From Arthrobacter sp. MMS18-M83 (GTDB lineage Bacteria > Actinomycetota > Actinomycetes > Actinomycetales > Micrococcaceae): a stretch of 64,000 nucleotides of DNA. Shown here piece after piece: positions 26,250 to 35,152 of the stretch (position 1 is the first letter of the stretch; the number at the start of each line of letters is the position of its first letter). Location of the stretch: assembly GCF_026683955.1 (NCBI RefSeq), contig NZ_CP113343.1, positions 806,001 through 870,000 on the forward strand, read 5' to 3'. The notes beneath the pieces were generated by a model, which saw only the letters and a program-made list of their open reading frames with translations, had not been told where the DNA came from and did not search any database. The translations under genes were made by a program, and so were the position numbers.

Positions 26250-26711
26250 TTAGACGCGCCTGCAGACGGAGATCATGAACGGGCTGAATGTCGCGGCATC
26301 GCCGAGCCGGAGTTCGGCCATGTGCGTCAGCACCCCGCCGTCTACTTTGAAGGTGTGTCTCGCGGTCCCGCGAGGGCTATGCCGCTCAAGCCTCAGCGTG
26401 CCGTCCTGCCAGTGGCCACGGGCCGGCGCTTCCGGCGGCCGGCCCATGCTGTCCACGTAGTACCACAGGGTGTCTCCGTGGTCCGGGTCAACCGTGAACA
26501 CACCGTGCCCCTCGAAGTGCGTACCGTCAGGCTCGACGTGCCGGTAGCTCTGCACCAAGGCGTATCCTCCGGCCGCGCGGGAAAAGGTGACCTCGGCGTC
26601 GGCGGTCCGGGCCGGGCCCCACGGAGAAGCGGCAAGCTCGGTGCTCCCCCGCCAATGGCCCAGGAACGCCTCCAGCGCAGTGTTTGCATGACTCTTCAAT
26701 GGCTCGTTCAT
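26250..26711 (-). CDS. DUF1579-family protein
   Basis: 153 aa, ATG 26711 preceded by AGGAG. FLGHWRGSTELAASPWG near the start, ALVQSYRHVEPDGTHFEGHGVF and TLWYYVDSMG in the middle, and HMAELRLGDA near the end follow the DUF1579 pattern, a soluble lipocalin-like beta-barrel family of unknown function. No signal peptide. Convergent with the 25917 gene (39 bp gap) and downstream of the M16 peptidase, from which it is separated by a long nested dyad. Confidence 0.75.
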   Translation of the reverse strand: MNEPLKSHANTALEAFLGHWRGSTELAASPWGPARTADAEVTFSRAAGGYALVQSYRHVEPDGTHFEGHGVFTVDPDHGDTLWYYVDSMGRPPEAPARGHWQDGTLRLERHSPRGTARHTFKVDGGVLTHMAELRLGDAATFSPFMISVCRRV

Positions 26712-26788
26712 GGCGACTCCTGCGCATCGACGATGGATACGTCACCATCATGTTCCCGATCCAGCAGGCGCGTCCAGCCTTCCCCACC

Positions 26789-26867
26789 GGACATGCCCCC
26801 TGTTCCAAGCCAGGAATGGACATATCAGGATCATGTCCGCACCTTGGCTCCAACGGGGGGCATGTCC
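26789..26867. repeat. Nested inverted repeat, possible terminator of the pnp-M16 operon
   Basis: Outer arms 26789-26814 and 26842-26867 share a perfect 12-bp GGACATGCCCCC and continue imperfectly for about 26 bp. Inside the loop, GGACAT (26818-26823) and ATGTCC (26833-26838) form a second dyad with the same core. It starts 17 bp after the M16 peptidase stop. No T-run is seen, so a structural or operator role is as likely as termination. Confidence 0.55.
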
Positions 26868-26884
26868 CTAGGGAGGGGCTGAGC

Positions 26885-28231
26885 CTAGAGGCCGAAAGTC
26901 TCCGTCTCCTCGAAAGGCCCGACGACGGTCACCGTGCGTGGGGCAGCGGCGAGCACGACGGCGAGCTCCTGCACTTGCTCGGCGGTGACGGCTTTGATGC
27001 GGCGGAGCGTTTCGTCAATGTCCTGGAATTCGCCGGAGACTAGTTCGGCGCGGCCAAGGCGGGACATCCGGGAACCGGTGTCCTCTAAGGCCAGGACGAT
27101 TCCGCCGCACAATTGGCCTACGGCCTTGCGCAATTCCTCGTCCGTGATCCCGTCAGCAGCAAGTTTGTCCAGTTCAGCGCCCAGAAGTTCCAGAACCTGC
27201 TTGACCTTCGACGGCGTGCAGCCGGCGTACATACCGAAGTAGCCTGCATCCGCGTAGGCGGAGGCAAAGGAGTAGGTGGAATATACGAGGCCGCGTTTTT
27301 CGCGGATCTCCTGAAAGAGCCGCGAGGACATCCCGCCACCCAAGACTGCGTTCAGGACGCTCATGACAAAGCGACGGTCATCGGTGGCAACGATCGAGGG
27401 GCAGCCCATGATGATATTTGCCTGTTCCACGGGGCGCTTGACCACATGGAGCCCCGACGTACCCGTGATATCCGCACGTGCGGTGGAACGGCGATCAACC
27501 GGGGCGGCGCCGTCTTTCAGCTCCCAGCCGGCTGTCCGCAACGCATCGAGCACCAGCCGGCAAACGACGTCGTGGTCCAACCCGCCTGCTGCGGTGATGA
27601 CGATTTCGTCAGGCCGGTAGTAGCGGCGGTAGTGCTCCCACACGGAATCGCGGGACACGGCCTTGATGGCAGCCGGGGTGCCGCCGATCGGGCGTCCCAG
27701 CGGGTGAATGCCGAGTACCGCGGCCACGAATTTCTCGTGGGCCACATCGGTGGGGTCATCGCTGTCCATGGCGATTTCTTCAAGGATCACGTCGCGTTCC
27801 TGCTCAAGTTCCGACGGATCCAGCACCGCGCCGGTAATCATGTCGGCGATGACGTCGATGGCCATGGGCAGGTCGGTATCCAGCACCCGGGCAAAGTAGC
27901 AAGTGCTTTCCTTGGCTGTGGCCGCGTTCGATTCTCCGCCCACCTCGTCAAAAGCAGAGGCGATCTCGAGGGCCGTACGCCGTCTGGTCCCCTTGAACAA
28001 GAGATGTTCGAGGAAGTGGGTGGAGCCGTGCTGGCCGTCTGCCTCGTCGCGGGAACCGACCCCCACCCAGAATCCGATGGTTGCCGAGCGCTGACCGGGC
28101 ATGGCCTCGGTGAGCACGCGAACGCCCCCCGGTAGCACCGAACGCCGGACAACGGAGCCACCTTCGGCACCATGGATCAGTTCGCCGCCGGGCACGGTCT
28201 GCGCCAGAGGGAGGGGTACGACAGTCATCAA
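26885..28231 (-). CDS. M16 family zinc peptidase
   Basis: 448-aa pitrilysin/processing-peptidase-like protein. The inverted zinc motif HFLEHL lies at about residues 68-73 with the distal Glu in ATAKESTCYFARV, so it should be catalytic. The N-terminal M16 domain (STHFLEHLLFKGTRRRTALEIA) and the inactive C-terminal half (SRLFQEIREKRGLVYSTYSF) are complete. ATG 28231 has AAAGG upstream. It follows pnp with a hairpin between, a gene order conserved in actinobacteria. The substrate is unknown; mitochondrial relatives remove transit peptides. Confidence 0.92.
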   Translation of the reverse strand: MMTVVPLPLAQTVPGGELIHGAEGGSVVRRSVLPGGVRVLTEAMPGQRSATIGFWVGVGSRDEADGQHGSTHFLEHLLFKGTRRRTALEIASAFDEVGGESNAATAKESTCYFARVLDTDLPMAIDVIADMITGAVLDPSELEQERDVILEEIAMDSDDPTDVAHEKFVAAVLGIHPLGRPIGGTPAAIKAVSRDSVWEHYRRYYRPDEIVITAAGGLDHDVVCRLVLDALRTAGWELKDGAAPVDRRSTARADITGTSGLHVVKRPVEQANIIMGCPSIVATDDRRFVMSVLNAVLGGGMSSRLFQEIREKRGLVYSTYSFASAYADAGYFGMYAGCTPSKVKQVLELLGAELDKLAADGITDEELRKAVGQLCGGIVLALEDTGSRMSRLGRAELVSGEFQDIDETLRRIKAVTAEQVQELAVVLAAAPRTVTVVGPFEETETFGL

Positions 28232-28325
28232 GACCTTTCAGTTCTACGGGAAATCGCGGGTGCCAAATCTGGCTGCAATCGTACCAGCGGGCACATCGCC
28301 CTTGGGGCGGGAATTCGTTGTTAAC

Positions 28326-28363
28326 CGGGCAGGACCGGTGGACATGTCCACCGGTCCTGCCCG
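28326..28363 (-). terminator. Hairpin after pnp
   Basis: Perfect 18-bp arms (28326-28343, 28346-28363) with a 2-nt loop, 17 bp after the pnp stop. GTTAACAACG follows on the minus strand; not a strong T-run, but the stem is exceptionally stable. Confidence 0.7.
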
Positions 28364-28380
28364 TGCAGTGCCGGTTCAGG

Positions 28381-30633
28381 CTACTCTGCGGATACGTCAG
28401 CCTCTTCGGCGGGAGCTTCCTCAGAGGCCGCGCCTTCTTCCTCGGCCACAACCGGGGAGAGTGAGAGCTTGCCGCGGTCATCGATCTTGGTGATCTCGAC
28501 CTGGATCTTCTGGCCCACGGAGACGACGTCGTCGACGTTGTCCACGCGCTTGCCGCTGGCCAGCTTGCGCAGCTCGGAGATGTGCAGCAGACCGTCCTTG
28601 CCCGGGGTCAGGGAAACGAACGCGCCAAAGGTGGTGGTCTTGACGACCGTGCCCAGGTAACGCTCACCGATTTCCGGGATCTGCGGGTTGGCAATGGCGT
28701 TGATCGCGGCGCGTGCTGCTTCGGCAGACGGACCGTTGGTGGCGCCGATGTAGACAGTGCCGTCGTCTTCGATGGAGATGTCGGCGCCGGTGTCTTCCTG
28801 GATCTGGTTGATCATCTTGCCCTTGGGGCCGATGACCTCGCCGATCTTGTCAACGGGGATGTTGACGGCGATGACGCGCGGTGCGAACTCGGAGAGCTCG
28901 TCCGGGGTGTCGATGGCGGCGTTGATGACATCCAGGATGTGCAGGCGGGCTTCGCGGGCCTGCTTCAGGGCTGCTGCCAGGACCGATGCCGGGATGCCGT
29001 CAAGCTTGGTGTCAAGCTGGATAGCCGTGACGAACTCGGAGGTACCGGCAACCTTGAAGTCCATGTCGCCGAAAGCGTCTTCGGCGCCGAGGATGTCGGT
29101 CAGGGCTGCGTAGCGGGTCTGACCGTCAACCTGGTCGGAAACCAGGCCCATGGCGATACCGGCAACAGCTGCCTTCAGCGGCACACCTGCGTTGAGCAGG
29201 GACAGCGTTGAGGCACAAACGGAACCCATCGACGTCGAACCGTTGGAGCTGAGGGCCTCAGACACCTGGCGGATGGCGTACGGGAATTCCTCGCGGGACG
29301 GCAGCACCGGCATGATGGCGCGCTCTGCAAGGGCTCCGTGACCGATTTCGCGGCGCTTCGGGGAGCCGACGCGGCCGGTCTCGCCGGTGGAGTACGGCGG
29401 GAAGTTGTAGTTGTGCATGTAGCGCTTGCGCGTGACGGGAGACAGCGAGTCGATCTGCTGTTCCATCTTGAGCATGTTCAGTGTGGTAACACCCATGATC
29501 TGGGTTTCGCCGCGCTCGAAGATGGCGGAACCGTGAACGCGGGGCAGGACCTCTACCTCGGCAGTCAGCTGGCGGATGTCCGTCAGGCCACGGCCGTCGA
29601 TGCGGATCTGGTCCTTGAGGATGCGCTGGCGCACAACCTGCTTGGTCAGGGAGCGGAAGGCTGCGGAGAGCTCCTTCTCGCGGCCTTCGAACTGGCCGCC
29701 GAGGGCGCCAAGGACTTCGTCCTTGAGCTCGTCGGAGGCGTTGTCGCGGTCCTGCTTGTCGGCGATCTGGAAGACAGCAGCAAGCTTCTCGGCGGCGGCG
29801 GCTTCGACAGCGGCGTAGACGTCGTCCTGGTAGTCCAGGAAGATCGGGAACTCAACCGTGGGCTTGGCAGCGCGGGCGGCCAGGTCGGCCTGGGCCTCGC
29901 ACAGGGCCTTGATGAAGGGCTTGGCGGCTTCGAGACCCTCGGAAACAACCTCTTCGGTGGGAGCGGTAGCGCCCTGTTCCTTGATGAGGTTCCAGGAGTT
30001 GTCCGTGGCTTCGGCTTCAACCATCATGATGGCGACGTCGTCACCGGCAATGCGTCCGGCGACAACCATGTTGAAGACGGCGTTTTCGAGCTGGGAGTGC
30101 TTCGGGAACGCAACCCACTGCGAACCCTGTTCGTCGGCGACGAGGGCAACGCGGACGCCGCCGATCGGGCCGGAGAACGGGAGGCCGGAGAGCTGGGTGG
30201 ACATGGACGAGGCGTTGATGGCCACGACGTCGTAGAGTTCGTCCGGGTTGATCGCCAGGACGGTGACGACGATCTGGACCTCGTTGCGCAGGCCCTTGAC
30301 GAAAGCGGGGCGCAGGGGGCGGTCCATGAGGCGGCAAGCCAGGATGGCTTCGGTGGACGGGCGGCCTTCGCGGCGGAAGAACGAGCCCGGGATGCGGCCG
30401 GCGGCGTACATGCGCTCTTCGACGTCGACGGTCAGCGGGAAGAAGTCGAAGCCTTCACGCGGGGATTTGCCCGCGGTGGTTGCGGACAGCAGGGCGGTGT
30501 CTTCGTCGATGTAGACCATCGCTGCGCCGGCTGCCTGCTTGGCAAGGCGGCCGGTTTCGAAGCGGATAACCCGCTTGCCAAAGCGGCCGTTGTCGATGTT
30601 GGCTTCTGAGAACTGGATTTCGGGACCCTCCAT
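28381..30633 (-). CDS. pnp: Polynucleotide phosphorylase
   Basis: Phosphorolytic 3'-5' exoribonuclease and degradosome component; in actinobacteria it also makes 3' tails. 750 aa. Two RNase PH domains (first [25 protein letters not shown]; second with RTDG-type start [14 protein letters not shown] and [23 protein letters not shown]), then KH ([15 protein letters not shown], about residue 596) and S1 ([29 protein letters not shown]), and an acidic tail. ATG 30633 has a strong GGAGGTGA site. Downstream of rpsO with 255 bp between, as usual. Confidence 0.98.
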   Translation of the reverse strand: MEGPEIQFSEANIDNGRFGKRVIRFETGRLAKQAAGAAMVYIDEDTALLSATTAGKSPREGFDFFPLTVDVEERMYAAGRIPGSFFRREGRPSTEAILACRLMDRPLRPAFVKGLRNEVQIVVTVLAINPDELYDVVAINASSMSTQLSGLPFSGPIGGVRVALVADEQGSQWVAFPKHSQLENAVFNMVVAGRIAGDDVAIMMVEAEATDNSWNLIKEQGATAPTEEVVSEGLEAAKPFIKALCEAQADLAARAAKPTVEFPIFLDYQDDVYAAVEAAAAEKLAAVFQIADKQDRDNASDELKDEVLGALGGQFEGREKELSAAFRSLTKQVVRQRILKDQIRIDGRGLTDIRQLTAEVEVLPRVHGSAIFERGETQIMGVTTLNMLKMEQQIDSLSPVTRKRYMHNYNFPPYSTGETGRVGSPKRREIGHGALAERAIMPVLPSREEFPYAIRQVSEALSSNGSTSMGSVCASTLSLLNAGVPLKAAVAGIAMGLVSDQVDGQTRYAALTDILGAEDAFGDMDFKVAGTSEFVTAIQLDTKLDGIPASVLAAALKQAREARLHILDVINAAIDTPDELSEFAPRVIAVNIPVDKIGEVIGPKGKMINQIQEDTGADISIEDDGTVYIGATNGPSAEAARAAINAIANPQIPEIGERYLGTVVKTTTFGAFVSLTPGKDGLLHISELRKLASGKRVDNVDDVVSVGQKIQVEITKIDDRGKLSLSPVVAEEEGAASEEAPAEEADVSAE

Positions 30634-30847
30634 TGAGAGTCACCTCCGTTTCTTGGTTTAGCGGAAGTTCGTCCGCATCGACCCAGGCCAGCGTCTGTTC
30701 CTGGCCTGTACGACACCCGGTCATCGATCGAGACCCACGGGCGGCGCCTTCATCACAGAAGGCTTTTCCCGGGGATCACTACCGAGGACCGCGAATGCGC
30801 GATGCGGTTGAACTCCTGTTAAGTGTTGGATTTAGTTATGGAGAAAA

Positions 30848-30878
30848 GGCGGCCCGGTCCGCGGAGGATCGGGCCGCC
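30848..30878 (-). terminator. Intrinsic terminator of rpsO
   Basis: GGCGGCCCG and CGGGCCGCC (9-bp arms plus partial pairing inside) with TTTTCTC directly after the stem on the minus strand; begins 11 bp after the rpsO stop. The best classical terminator in the window. Confidence 0.85.
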
Positions 30879-30888
30879 CGAAGTCAAA

Positions 30889-31158
30889 CTAGCGGCGCAG
30901 GCCGAGGCGCTCGATGAGCGCACGGTAGCGGGCAATGTCAGTCTTCTTGAGGTAGCCCAGCATGCGCTTGCGACGACCAACCATAGCCAGCAGACCGCGC
31001 TGGGTGTGGAAGTCGTGCTTGTGCTCCTTCATGTGCTCAGTCAGATCCTTGATCCGCTGAGTCAGGACTGCAATCTGGACCTCCGGCGAACCAGTGTCGC
31101 CCTTGGACGTTGCGTATGCCTCGATGATGGACTGCTTAACAGCGGCTTCAAGTGCCAC
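30889..31158 (-). CDS. rpsO: 30S ribosomal protein S15
   Basis: 89 aa; binds the central domain of 16S rRNA. Starts [16 protein letters not shown] from GTG 31158 with AGGAG upstream. [36 protein letters not shown] and [12 protein letters not shown] are the rRNA-binding signatures. Followed by a strong terminator before pnp, so pnp needs read-through or its own promoter. Confidence 0.98.
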   Translation of the reverse strand: MALEAAVKQSIIEAYATSKGDTGSPEVQIAVLTQRIKDLTEHMKEHKHDFHTQRGLLAMVGRRKRMLGYLKKTDIARYRALIERLGLRR

Positions 31159-31346
31159 GTGAACTCCTAGAGTTGTGCCGTGCGTCCCGATTCAGCGCCT
31201 CGCTGCCGGGTTGTGATGTGCCAATGACCGCACACAAAACAGGTCCAGCCGCCACGGACTGCAGCCGGATCCATCCCTCAGTTTACCGGCAGCCTGGCAA
31301 TCTTGTCGAAAGCTGCTGCGTGACCCTCCTCAAAGACGGGTTCCGG

Positions 31347-32201
31347 TCACTTCCCGATCTCAGTTCGGACGGCAAACAGCTCGGGGAAGAACGTCAGGTC
31401 AAGTGCCTTCTGGAGGAATGAAACTCCGCTTGAACCTCCGGTTCCGGTCTTCATGCCGATGGTCCGCTGGACAGTGCGCAAATGCCTGAAGCGCCACAGT
31501 TGGAAGTTGTCCTCAAGGTCCACCAGTTCCTCGCAGGCCTCGTAGGCCGCCCAGTTGTCTGCGGCATGTTCATAGATGTGCTTGAAGAGCGGCAAGAGCC
31601 CAGGGGCGAACTGGTGTGCCTGGGAGACGTCCCGGTCCAGGACGGACGCCGGAACGTCGTAGCCATGGCGGTGAAGATAGGCCAGGAATTCGTCGTAGAT
31701 ACTGGGCGCGTGCAGGAGTTCCTCCAGCATGGCCCGCGATTCCGGATCCGAATCGAACACCGGCAGAATCTTCGCGTTCTTGTTGCCAAGGATGAACTCG
31801 ACGGCACGGTACTGGCTCGACTGGAAGCCGGACGCGTTCCCCAGGAAGCCGCGGAACTGCGAGTATTCCGTGGGAGTCAGGGTGGCCAGCACCGACCATT
31901 GCTCGGTGAGGGTCTTCTGGATGTGCTTGACCCTTGCGATGCCCTTGAGCGCGGAGCCAAGATCGTCCTGGCGCAGCCACGTCGCGGCACTGCGGAGCTC
32001 GTGGAGGACCAGCTTCAGCCAAAGCTCCGTGGTCTGGTGCTGGATGATGAATAAGAGTTCGTCATGGTGCTCCGGCTGGCTGACAGGTTGCTGCGCACTG
32101 AGCAGCAGGGGAAGCTGCAGGTAGGAGCCGTAGCTCATGCGTGTGCTGAAATCCTTGACGATGCCTTCGTCGAGTGGCCGGGTGTTCTTCTCAACGCTCA
32201 C
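31347..32201 (-). CDS. kynA: Tryptophan 2,3-dioxygenase
   Basis: Heme enzyme that opens tryptophan to N-formylkynurenine. 284 aa, GTG 32201 with GGAGGG upstream. Family signatures: MSYGSYLQLPLLLSAQQP, HHDELLFIIQHQTTELWLKLVLHEL, the SGFQSSQYRAVEFILGNKN region, LWRFRHLRTVQRTIGMKTGTGGSSGVSFL at the end. The proximal heme His is probably that in FRHLRTVQR. kynB and kynU are not nearby. Its place between ribF and rpsO breaks the usual core order and suggests insertion. Confidence 0.95.
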   Translation of the reverse strand: MSVEKNTRPLDEGIVKDFSTRMSYGSYLQLPLLLSAQQPVSQPEHHDELLFIIQHQTTELWLKLVLHELRSAATWLRQDDLGSALKGIARVKHIQKTLTEQWSVLATLTPTEYSQFRGFLGNASGFQSSQYRAVEFILGNKNAKILPVFDSDPESRAMLEELLHAPSIYDEFLAYLHRHGYDVPASVLDRDVSQAHQFAPGLLPLFKHIYEHAADNWAAYEACEELVDLEDNFQLWRFRHLRTVQRTIGMKTGTGGSSGVSFLQKALDLTFFPELFAVRTEIGK

Positions 32202-32237
32202 GATACATGCCCTCCGAATCCCTGCTAACGCATGGGG

Positions 32238-33221
32238 CTACTTGTTCAGCAAAAGATCGTGGGCCTGGACGACGTCGAGCCGCATCTGCCCAACAAGGGC
32301 CTCTGGTCCACGGTATGCCACCATGCCCCGCAGCCGCGCGGCAAATTCCACCACGACGGTTTGTCCGTAGAGATTGAAGTCCTCCACGGCCTCTTCCGGG
32401 CGGTCGATGACGTGGGCTTCCACCTGGCGGCTCACACCGTCGAAGGTGGGATTGGAACCCACGGAAATCGCGGCGGGCCAGCGGGTTCCGGACCCGTCGA
32501 TCAGCCAGCCTGCGTAGATTCCATCTGCGGGCACGTAGCCGGTGGCGCCATGGTCAAGGTTTGCCGTGGGAAAGCCAAGGGCGCGTCCGCGAGCTGCGCC
32601 GTGGACCACTTCGCCCCGCATGCGGTGCGGGCGGCCAAGTACCGCGGCCGCGGTCTCGACGTCGCCCTCGGCAAGGGCTTCACGCACCCAGGTGGAGGAA
32701 CAGCGGCGGTCCGTGCCGCCGTCGTCGTGGACTGGAAACCCCTCCGCGCCAAACTCGTTGACTACGTGGACGCCGAATCCCAGGTCCTTGCCCAATTCCT
32801 GCATGGTGCCGACGTCGCCGGAATTGCCTGCACCGAAACGGAGATCGTGGCCCACCACGACGTGCGCTGCGTGAAGCCCGTCGAGCAGGACGGTGCCGAC
32901 GAATTCCCCGGGAGTCATACCTGCCAGCGCGAGGTTGTATTTCATGACCAGGACGGCGTCCACGCCCGCGTCGACCAGGGCATCGAGCTTGTCCTGCAGC
33001 CCCATGATGAGCTCAGGTGCCGAATCGGGCCGGTGGACCAGGGCCGGGTGCGGATCGAAAGTCACGACGACGGACCGCGCACCGTGCTGCTTAGAAGTGC
33101 GCAGAAGCTGCGTCAGCACCTGCTGGTGTCCACGATGGACGCCGTCAAAGTTCCCGATGGTAACGACGCTGGGACCGAAATCCTCGGGGACCTCGGTGGG
33201 ATCGTTCCAGATGTGGACCAT
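32238..33221 (-). CDS. ribF: Bifunctional riboflavin kinase / FAD synthetase
   Basis: Makes FMN and FAD. 327 aa from ATG 33221 with GGCGAGG upstream; a TTG three bases earlier is less likely. N-terminal adenylyltransferase: VVTIGNFDGVHRGHQQVL and the SSTWVREAL motif. C-terminal riboflavin kinase: GEVVHGAARGRALGFPTANL, YAGWLIDGSGTRWPAAISVGSNPTFDG and VEAHVIDRPEEAVEDFNLYGQ. Follows truB and two small membrane proteins in the usual truB-ribF order. Confidence 0.97.
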   Translation of the reverse strand: MVHIWNDPTEVPEDFGPSVVTIGNFDGVHRGHQQVLTQLLRTSKQHGARSVVVTFDPHPALVHRPDSAPELIMGLQDKLDALVDAGVDAVLVMKYNLALAGMTPGEFVGTVLLDGLHAAHVVVGHDLRFGAGNSGDVGTMQELGKDLGFGVHVVNEFGAEGFPVHDDGGTDRRCSSTWVREALAEGDVETAAAVLGRPHRMRGEVVHGAARGRALGFPTANLDHGATGYVPADGIYAGWLIDGSGTRWPAAISVGSNPTFDGVSRQVEAHVIDRPEEAVEDFNLYGQTVVVEFAARLRGMVAYRGPEALVGQMRLDVVQAHDLLLNK

Positions 33222-33339
33222 CAACCTCGCCTTTTACTGCTGGTATTCACTATGCCCGGCGGCCTGGTCCGGCGCCGGAATTCTCTAAGGTTACCTGCTG
33301 TCCCGGGCTCTCCTGCCCGGGAACCGAGGCCCGCCCGGC

Positions 33340-33771
33340 CTACTCCGGAAGCCGTGCCGGGCGTCGCCGGTAGAGCCAAAGCAGGCCCAGGACCGGCAGG
33401 ATCAGCGGCACAAAGCCGTATCCGCGGCCGAACAAGGACCAGACGGTGTCGTGCGGGAAAGCCACCGGATCGAAAAGGCTGATGGCACCAACCACAATCA
33501 CGCCGAGCATTTCCACGAGGACTGCCGCCAAGGACACCTTGAACCAGGTGCGGCCCGGCTTGGCGAGGGAGACCGTGGCCACGACGTACACCACAGCCGC
33601 GAAAGCCGAGAGGATGTGGGCCAAGGGAGCATCCGAGAACTTGGTCAGGATCTGGTATCCGGCACGGGCCGTCGCCGAGATCGCGAAAACCGCATAGACC
33701 GCAATCAGCAGCCTTCCCGGACCGGTGTTGCGGGTGTCCCGGTTCTTCTTCTGGGTGGTCTCAACAGTCAC
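33340..33771 (-). CDS. Small integral membrane protein
   Basis: 143 aa from GTG 33771, with GGAAGAAG about 11 nt upstream; the frame is open to 33951 but overlaps the next gene. A short polar N-terminus (ETTQKKNRDTRN) precedes four hydrophobic segments: LLIAVYAVFAISATARAGY, ILSAFAAVVYVVATVSLA, VSLAAVLVEMLGVIVVGAISLF and GFVPLILPVLGLLWLYRR. No motif is recognised. 20 bp after the 33792 gene, so the two are probably a pair. Function unknown. Confidence 0.75.
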   Translation of the reverse strand: MTVETTQKKNRDTRNTGPGRLLIAVYAVFAISATARAGYQILTKFSDAPLAHILSAFAAVVYVVATVSLAKPGRTWFKVSLAAVLVEMLGVIVVGAISLFDPVAFPHDTVWSLFGRGYGFVPLILPVLGLLWLYRRRPARLPE

Positions 33772-33791
33772 TTCGTGTGCTTCTTCCAATG

Positions 33792-34145
33792 TCAGTACCA
33801 GATCTGGTTCATGCGGGCCGCCATGACCAATGCGGTGACGCCCACGGCGCCCATGACGAAATTGCTCCAACGGGTCCGCTCCAGGATGGACCAATACACG
33901 GCCACGATGGGAAGCATGAGCGCGGTGATGATGTAGCCCCAGAACTCCCACGGCTCCCCCGCAATCTTTTCACCCATCGCCACGCGGATGATCGATCCGA
34001 CAAGATACACCAGCAGGACAAGTTCGACGGCGGCAACGGACAGAATCGTAATGTCGTTAGGGGCCTTTTTCATCAGGCCCGCCACGACGCAGATGATCGT
34101 GGACAGCAGCCCGACGACGAGGACAGCGTAAAAGTATCCGTCCAT
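33792..34145 (-). CDS. Small integral membrane protein
   Basis: 117 aa, ATG 34145, 2 bp after the truB stop. Four hydrophobic segments: YAVLVVGLLSTIICVVAGLM, ILSVAAVELVLLVYLVGSII, FWGYIITALMLPIVAVYWSI and FVMGAVGVTALVMAA. Pattern of a conserved actinobacterial membrane protein that lies between truB and ribF; no known function. With the 33340 gene it may form one complex (inference from adjacency only). Confidence 0.78.
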   Translation of the reverse strand: MDGYFYAVLVVGLLSTIICVVAGLMKKAPNDITILSVAAVELVLLVYLVGSIIRVAMGEKIAGEPWEFWGYIITALMLPIVAVYWSILERTRWSNFVMGAVGVTALVMAARMNQIWY

Positions 34146-34147
34146 GG

Positions 34148-35068
34148 CTAGTCTGCCTGCTTTTCGTTGTCCGGCGCGAACACCAGCACAGGCTTGGCGA
34201 AACTCCCCGCGTCGGCCAGCAACGCCACCAGTTCCCCTGACGGCGAGAACGCGGCAGCGGGGTTCTCGGCGGTGGCAGCCTCCGCCGTGCCCGCATTTGG
34301 CCCGGCGGCGATCCTGCGGCCAAAGGAAATCTCTGTGGTTTCGGCGTCGCTCAGCTCCCGGTTCGGCATGAGCGCGCGGGCAGCCGCAGACATTTCGAGG
34401 ACTTCCAGTTCCTCGGCGAGCTGTTCGAGGGTGCGGGCCTGCTCAAGGGAGTATGGCCCCACTTGCGTGCGGCGCAGCGCCGTGAGGTGTCCGCCGACGC
34501 CGAGGGCCTCGCCAAGGTCGCGTGCCAAGGCACGGATGTACGTACCGGAGGAGCACTCAACGGTGACATCGACGTCCACTACCCTGCCGTCGTCGATCCT
34601 GCGGATGGTATGGATCTCGAAACGGTGGATGGTCACGGGCCGGGCGGCGAGCTTGACTTCTTCACCCGAACGGACGCGCGCGTAGGACCGTTCGCCGTTG
34701 ACCTTGATTGCGCTGACGCTGCTGGGAACCTGCTGGATATCCCCGGTGAGCCGGGCGACGCCGGTATGGATGGATTCCTCAGTGACCCCGGCGGCACTGC
34801 GGCTCGCGGTGATGTCGCCTTCGGCGTCGTCGGTGATGGTGGATTCGCCGAGCCGGATGGTGGCGGAGTACGTCTTGGAGGTACCCACGATGTACGTCAA
34901 CAATCGTGTTGCCTTGTTGATCCCCAGCACCAGGACACCGGTGGCCATGGGGTCCAAAGTTCCAGCGTGGCCTACTTTCCGGGTACCGGCCAGTCGCCGC
35001 ATCCGTCCAACCACATCGTGGCTGGTCCATCCTTGCGGCTTGTCAACGATTACCAGTCCAGAAAGCAC
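34148..35068 (-). CDS. truB: tRNA pseudouridine(55) synthase
   Basis: Makes Psi55 in the T-loop of tRNA. 306 aa from GTG 35068 (GGGAGG upstream); the frame is open to 36031 but the extra part is antisense to the aminotransferase. Catalytic Asp39 is in KVGHAGTLDPMATGVL; SKTYSATIRLGE and SSGTYIRALARDLGEALG are family blocks; the C-terminal PUA-like region ends KQAD. Divergent from the aminotransferase. Confidence 0.96.
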   Translation of the reverse strand: MLSGLVIVDKPQGWTSHDVVGRMRRLAGTRKVGHAGTLDPMATGVLVLGINKATRLLTYIVGTSKTYSATIRLGESTITDDAEGDITASRSAAGVTEESIHTGVARLTGDIQQVPSSVSAIKVNGERSYARVRSGEEVKLAARPVTIHRFEIHTIRRIDDGRVVDVDVTVECSSGTYIRALARDLGEALGVGGHLTALRRTQVGPYSLEQARTLEQLAEELEVLEMSAAARALMPNRELSDAETTEISFGRRIAAGPNAGTAEAATAENPAAAFSPSGELVALLADAGSFAKPVLVFAPDNEKQAD

Positions 35069-35139
35069 GCCTCCCAGTATATCCGCGCCAGGGCATGCAT
35101 CCTGCGAGGCAGCGTCCCGGAACGGTGGGGCACCGCGGC

Positions 35140-35145
35140 TAAGAT
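35140..35145 (+). promoter_or_regulatory. Putative -10 of leaderless aminotransferase gene
   Basis: TAAGAT, 7 nt before the ATG at 35153. It overlaps the alternative upstream ATG (35144), which makes 35153 the better start. Confidence 0.5.
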
Positions 35146-35152
35146 GGCTCCC

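Noticed and set aside
29338..30609. Plus-strand open frame of about 423 codons, repeated in kind at 9061-10371, 10672-12063 and 12778-14127
   Set aside because: Antisense shadows of pnp, ftsK and rnj caused by high GC third positions; no homology-like blocks.
34463..35140. Upstream extension of the aminotransferase frame
   Set aside because: The extra 230 codons are antisense to truB, and a TAAGAT hexamer with N7 supports the start at 35153.
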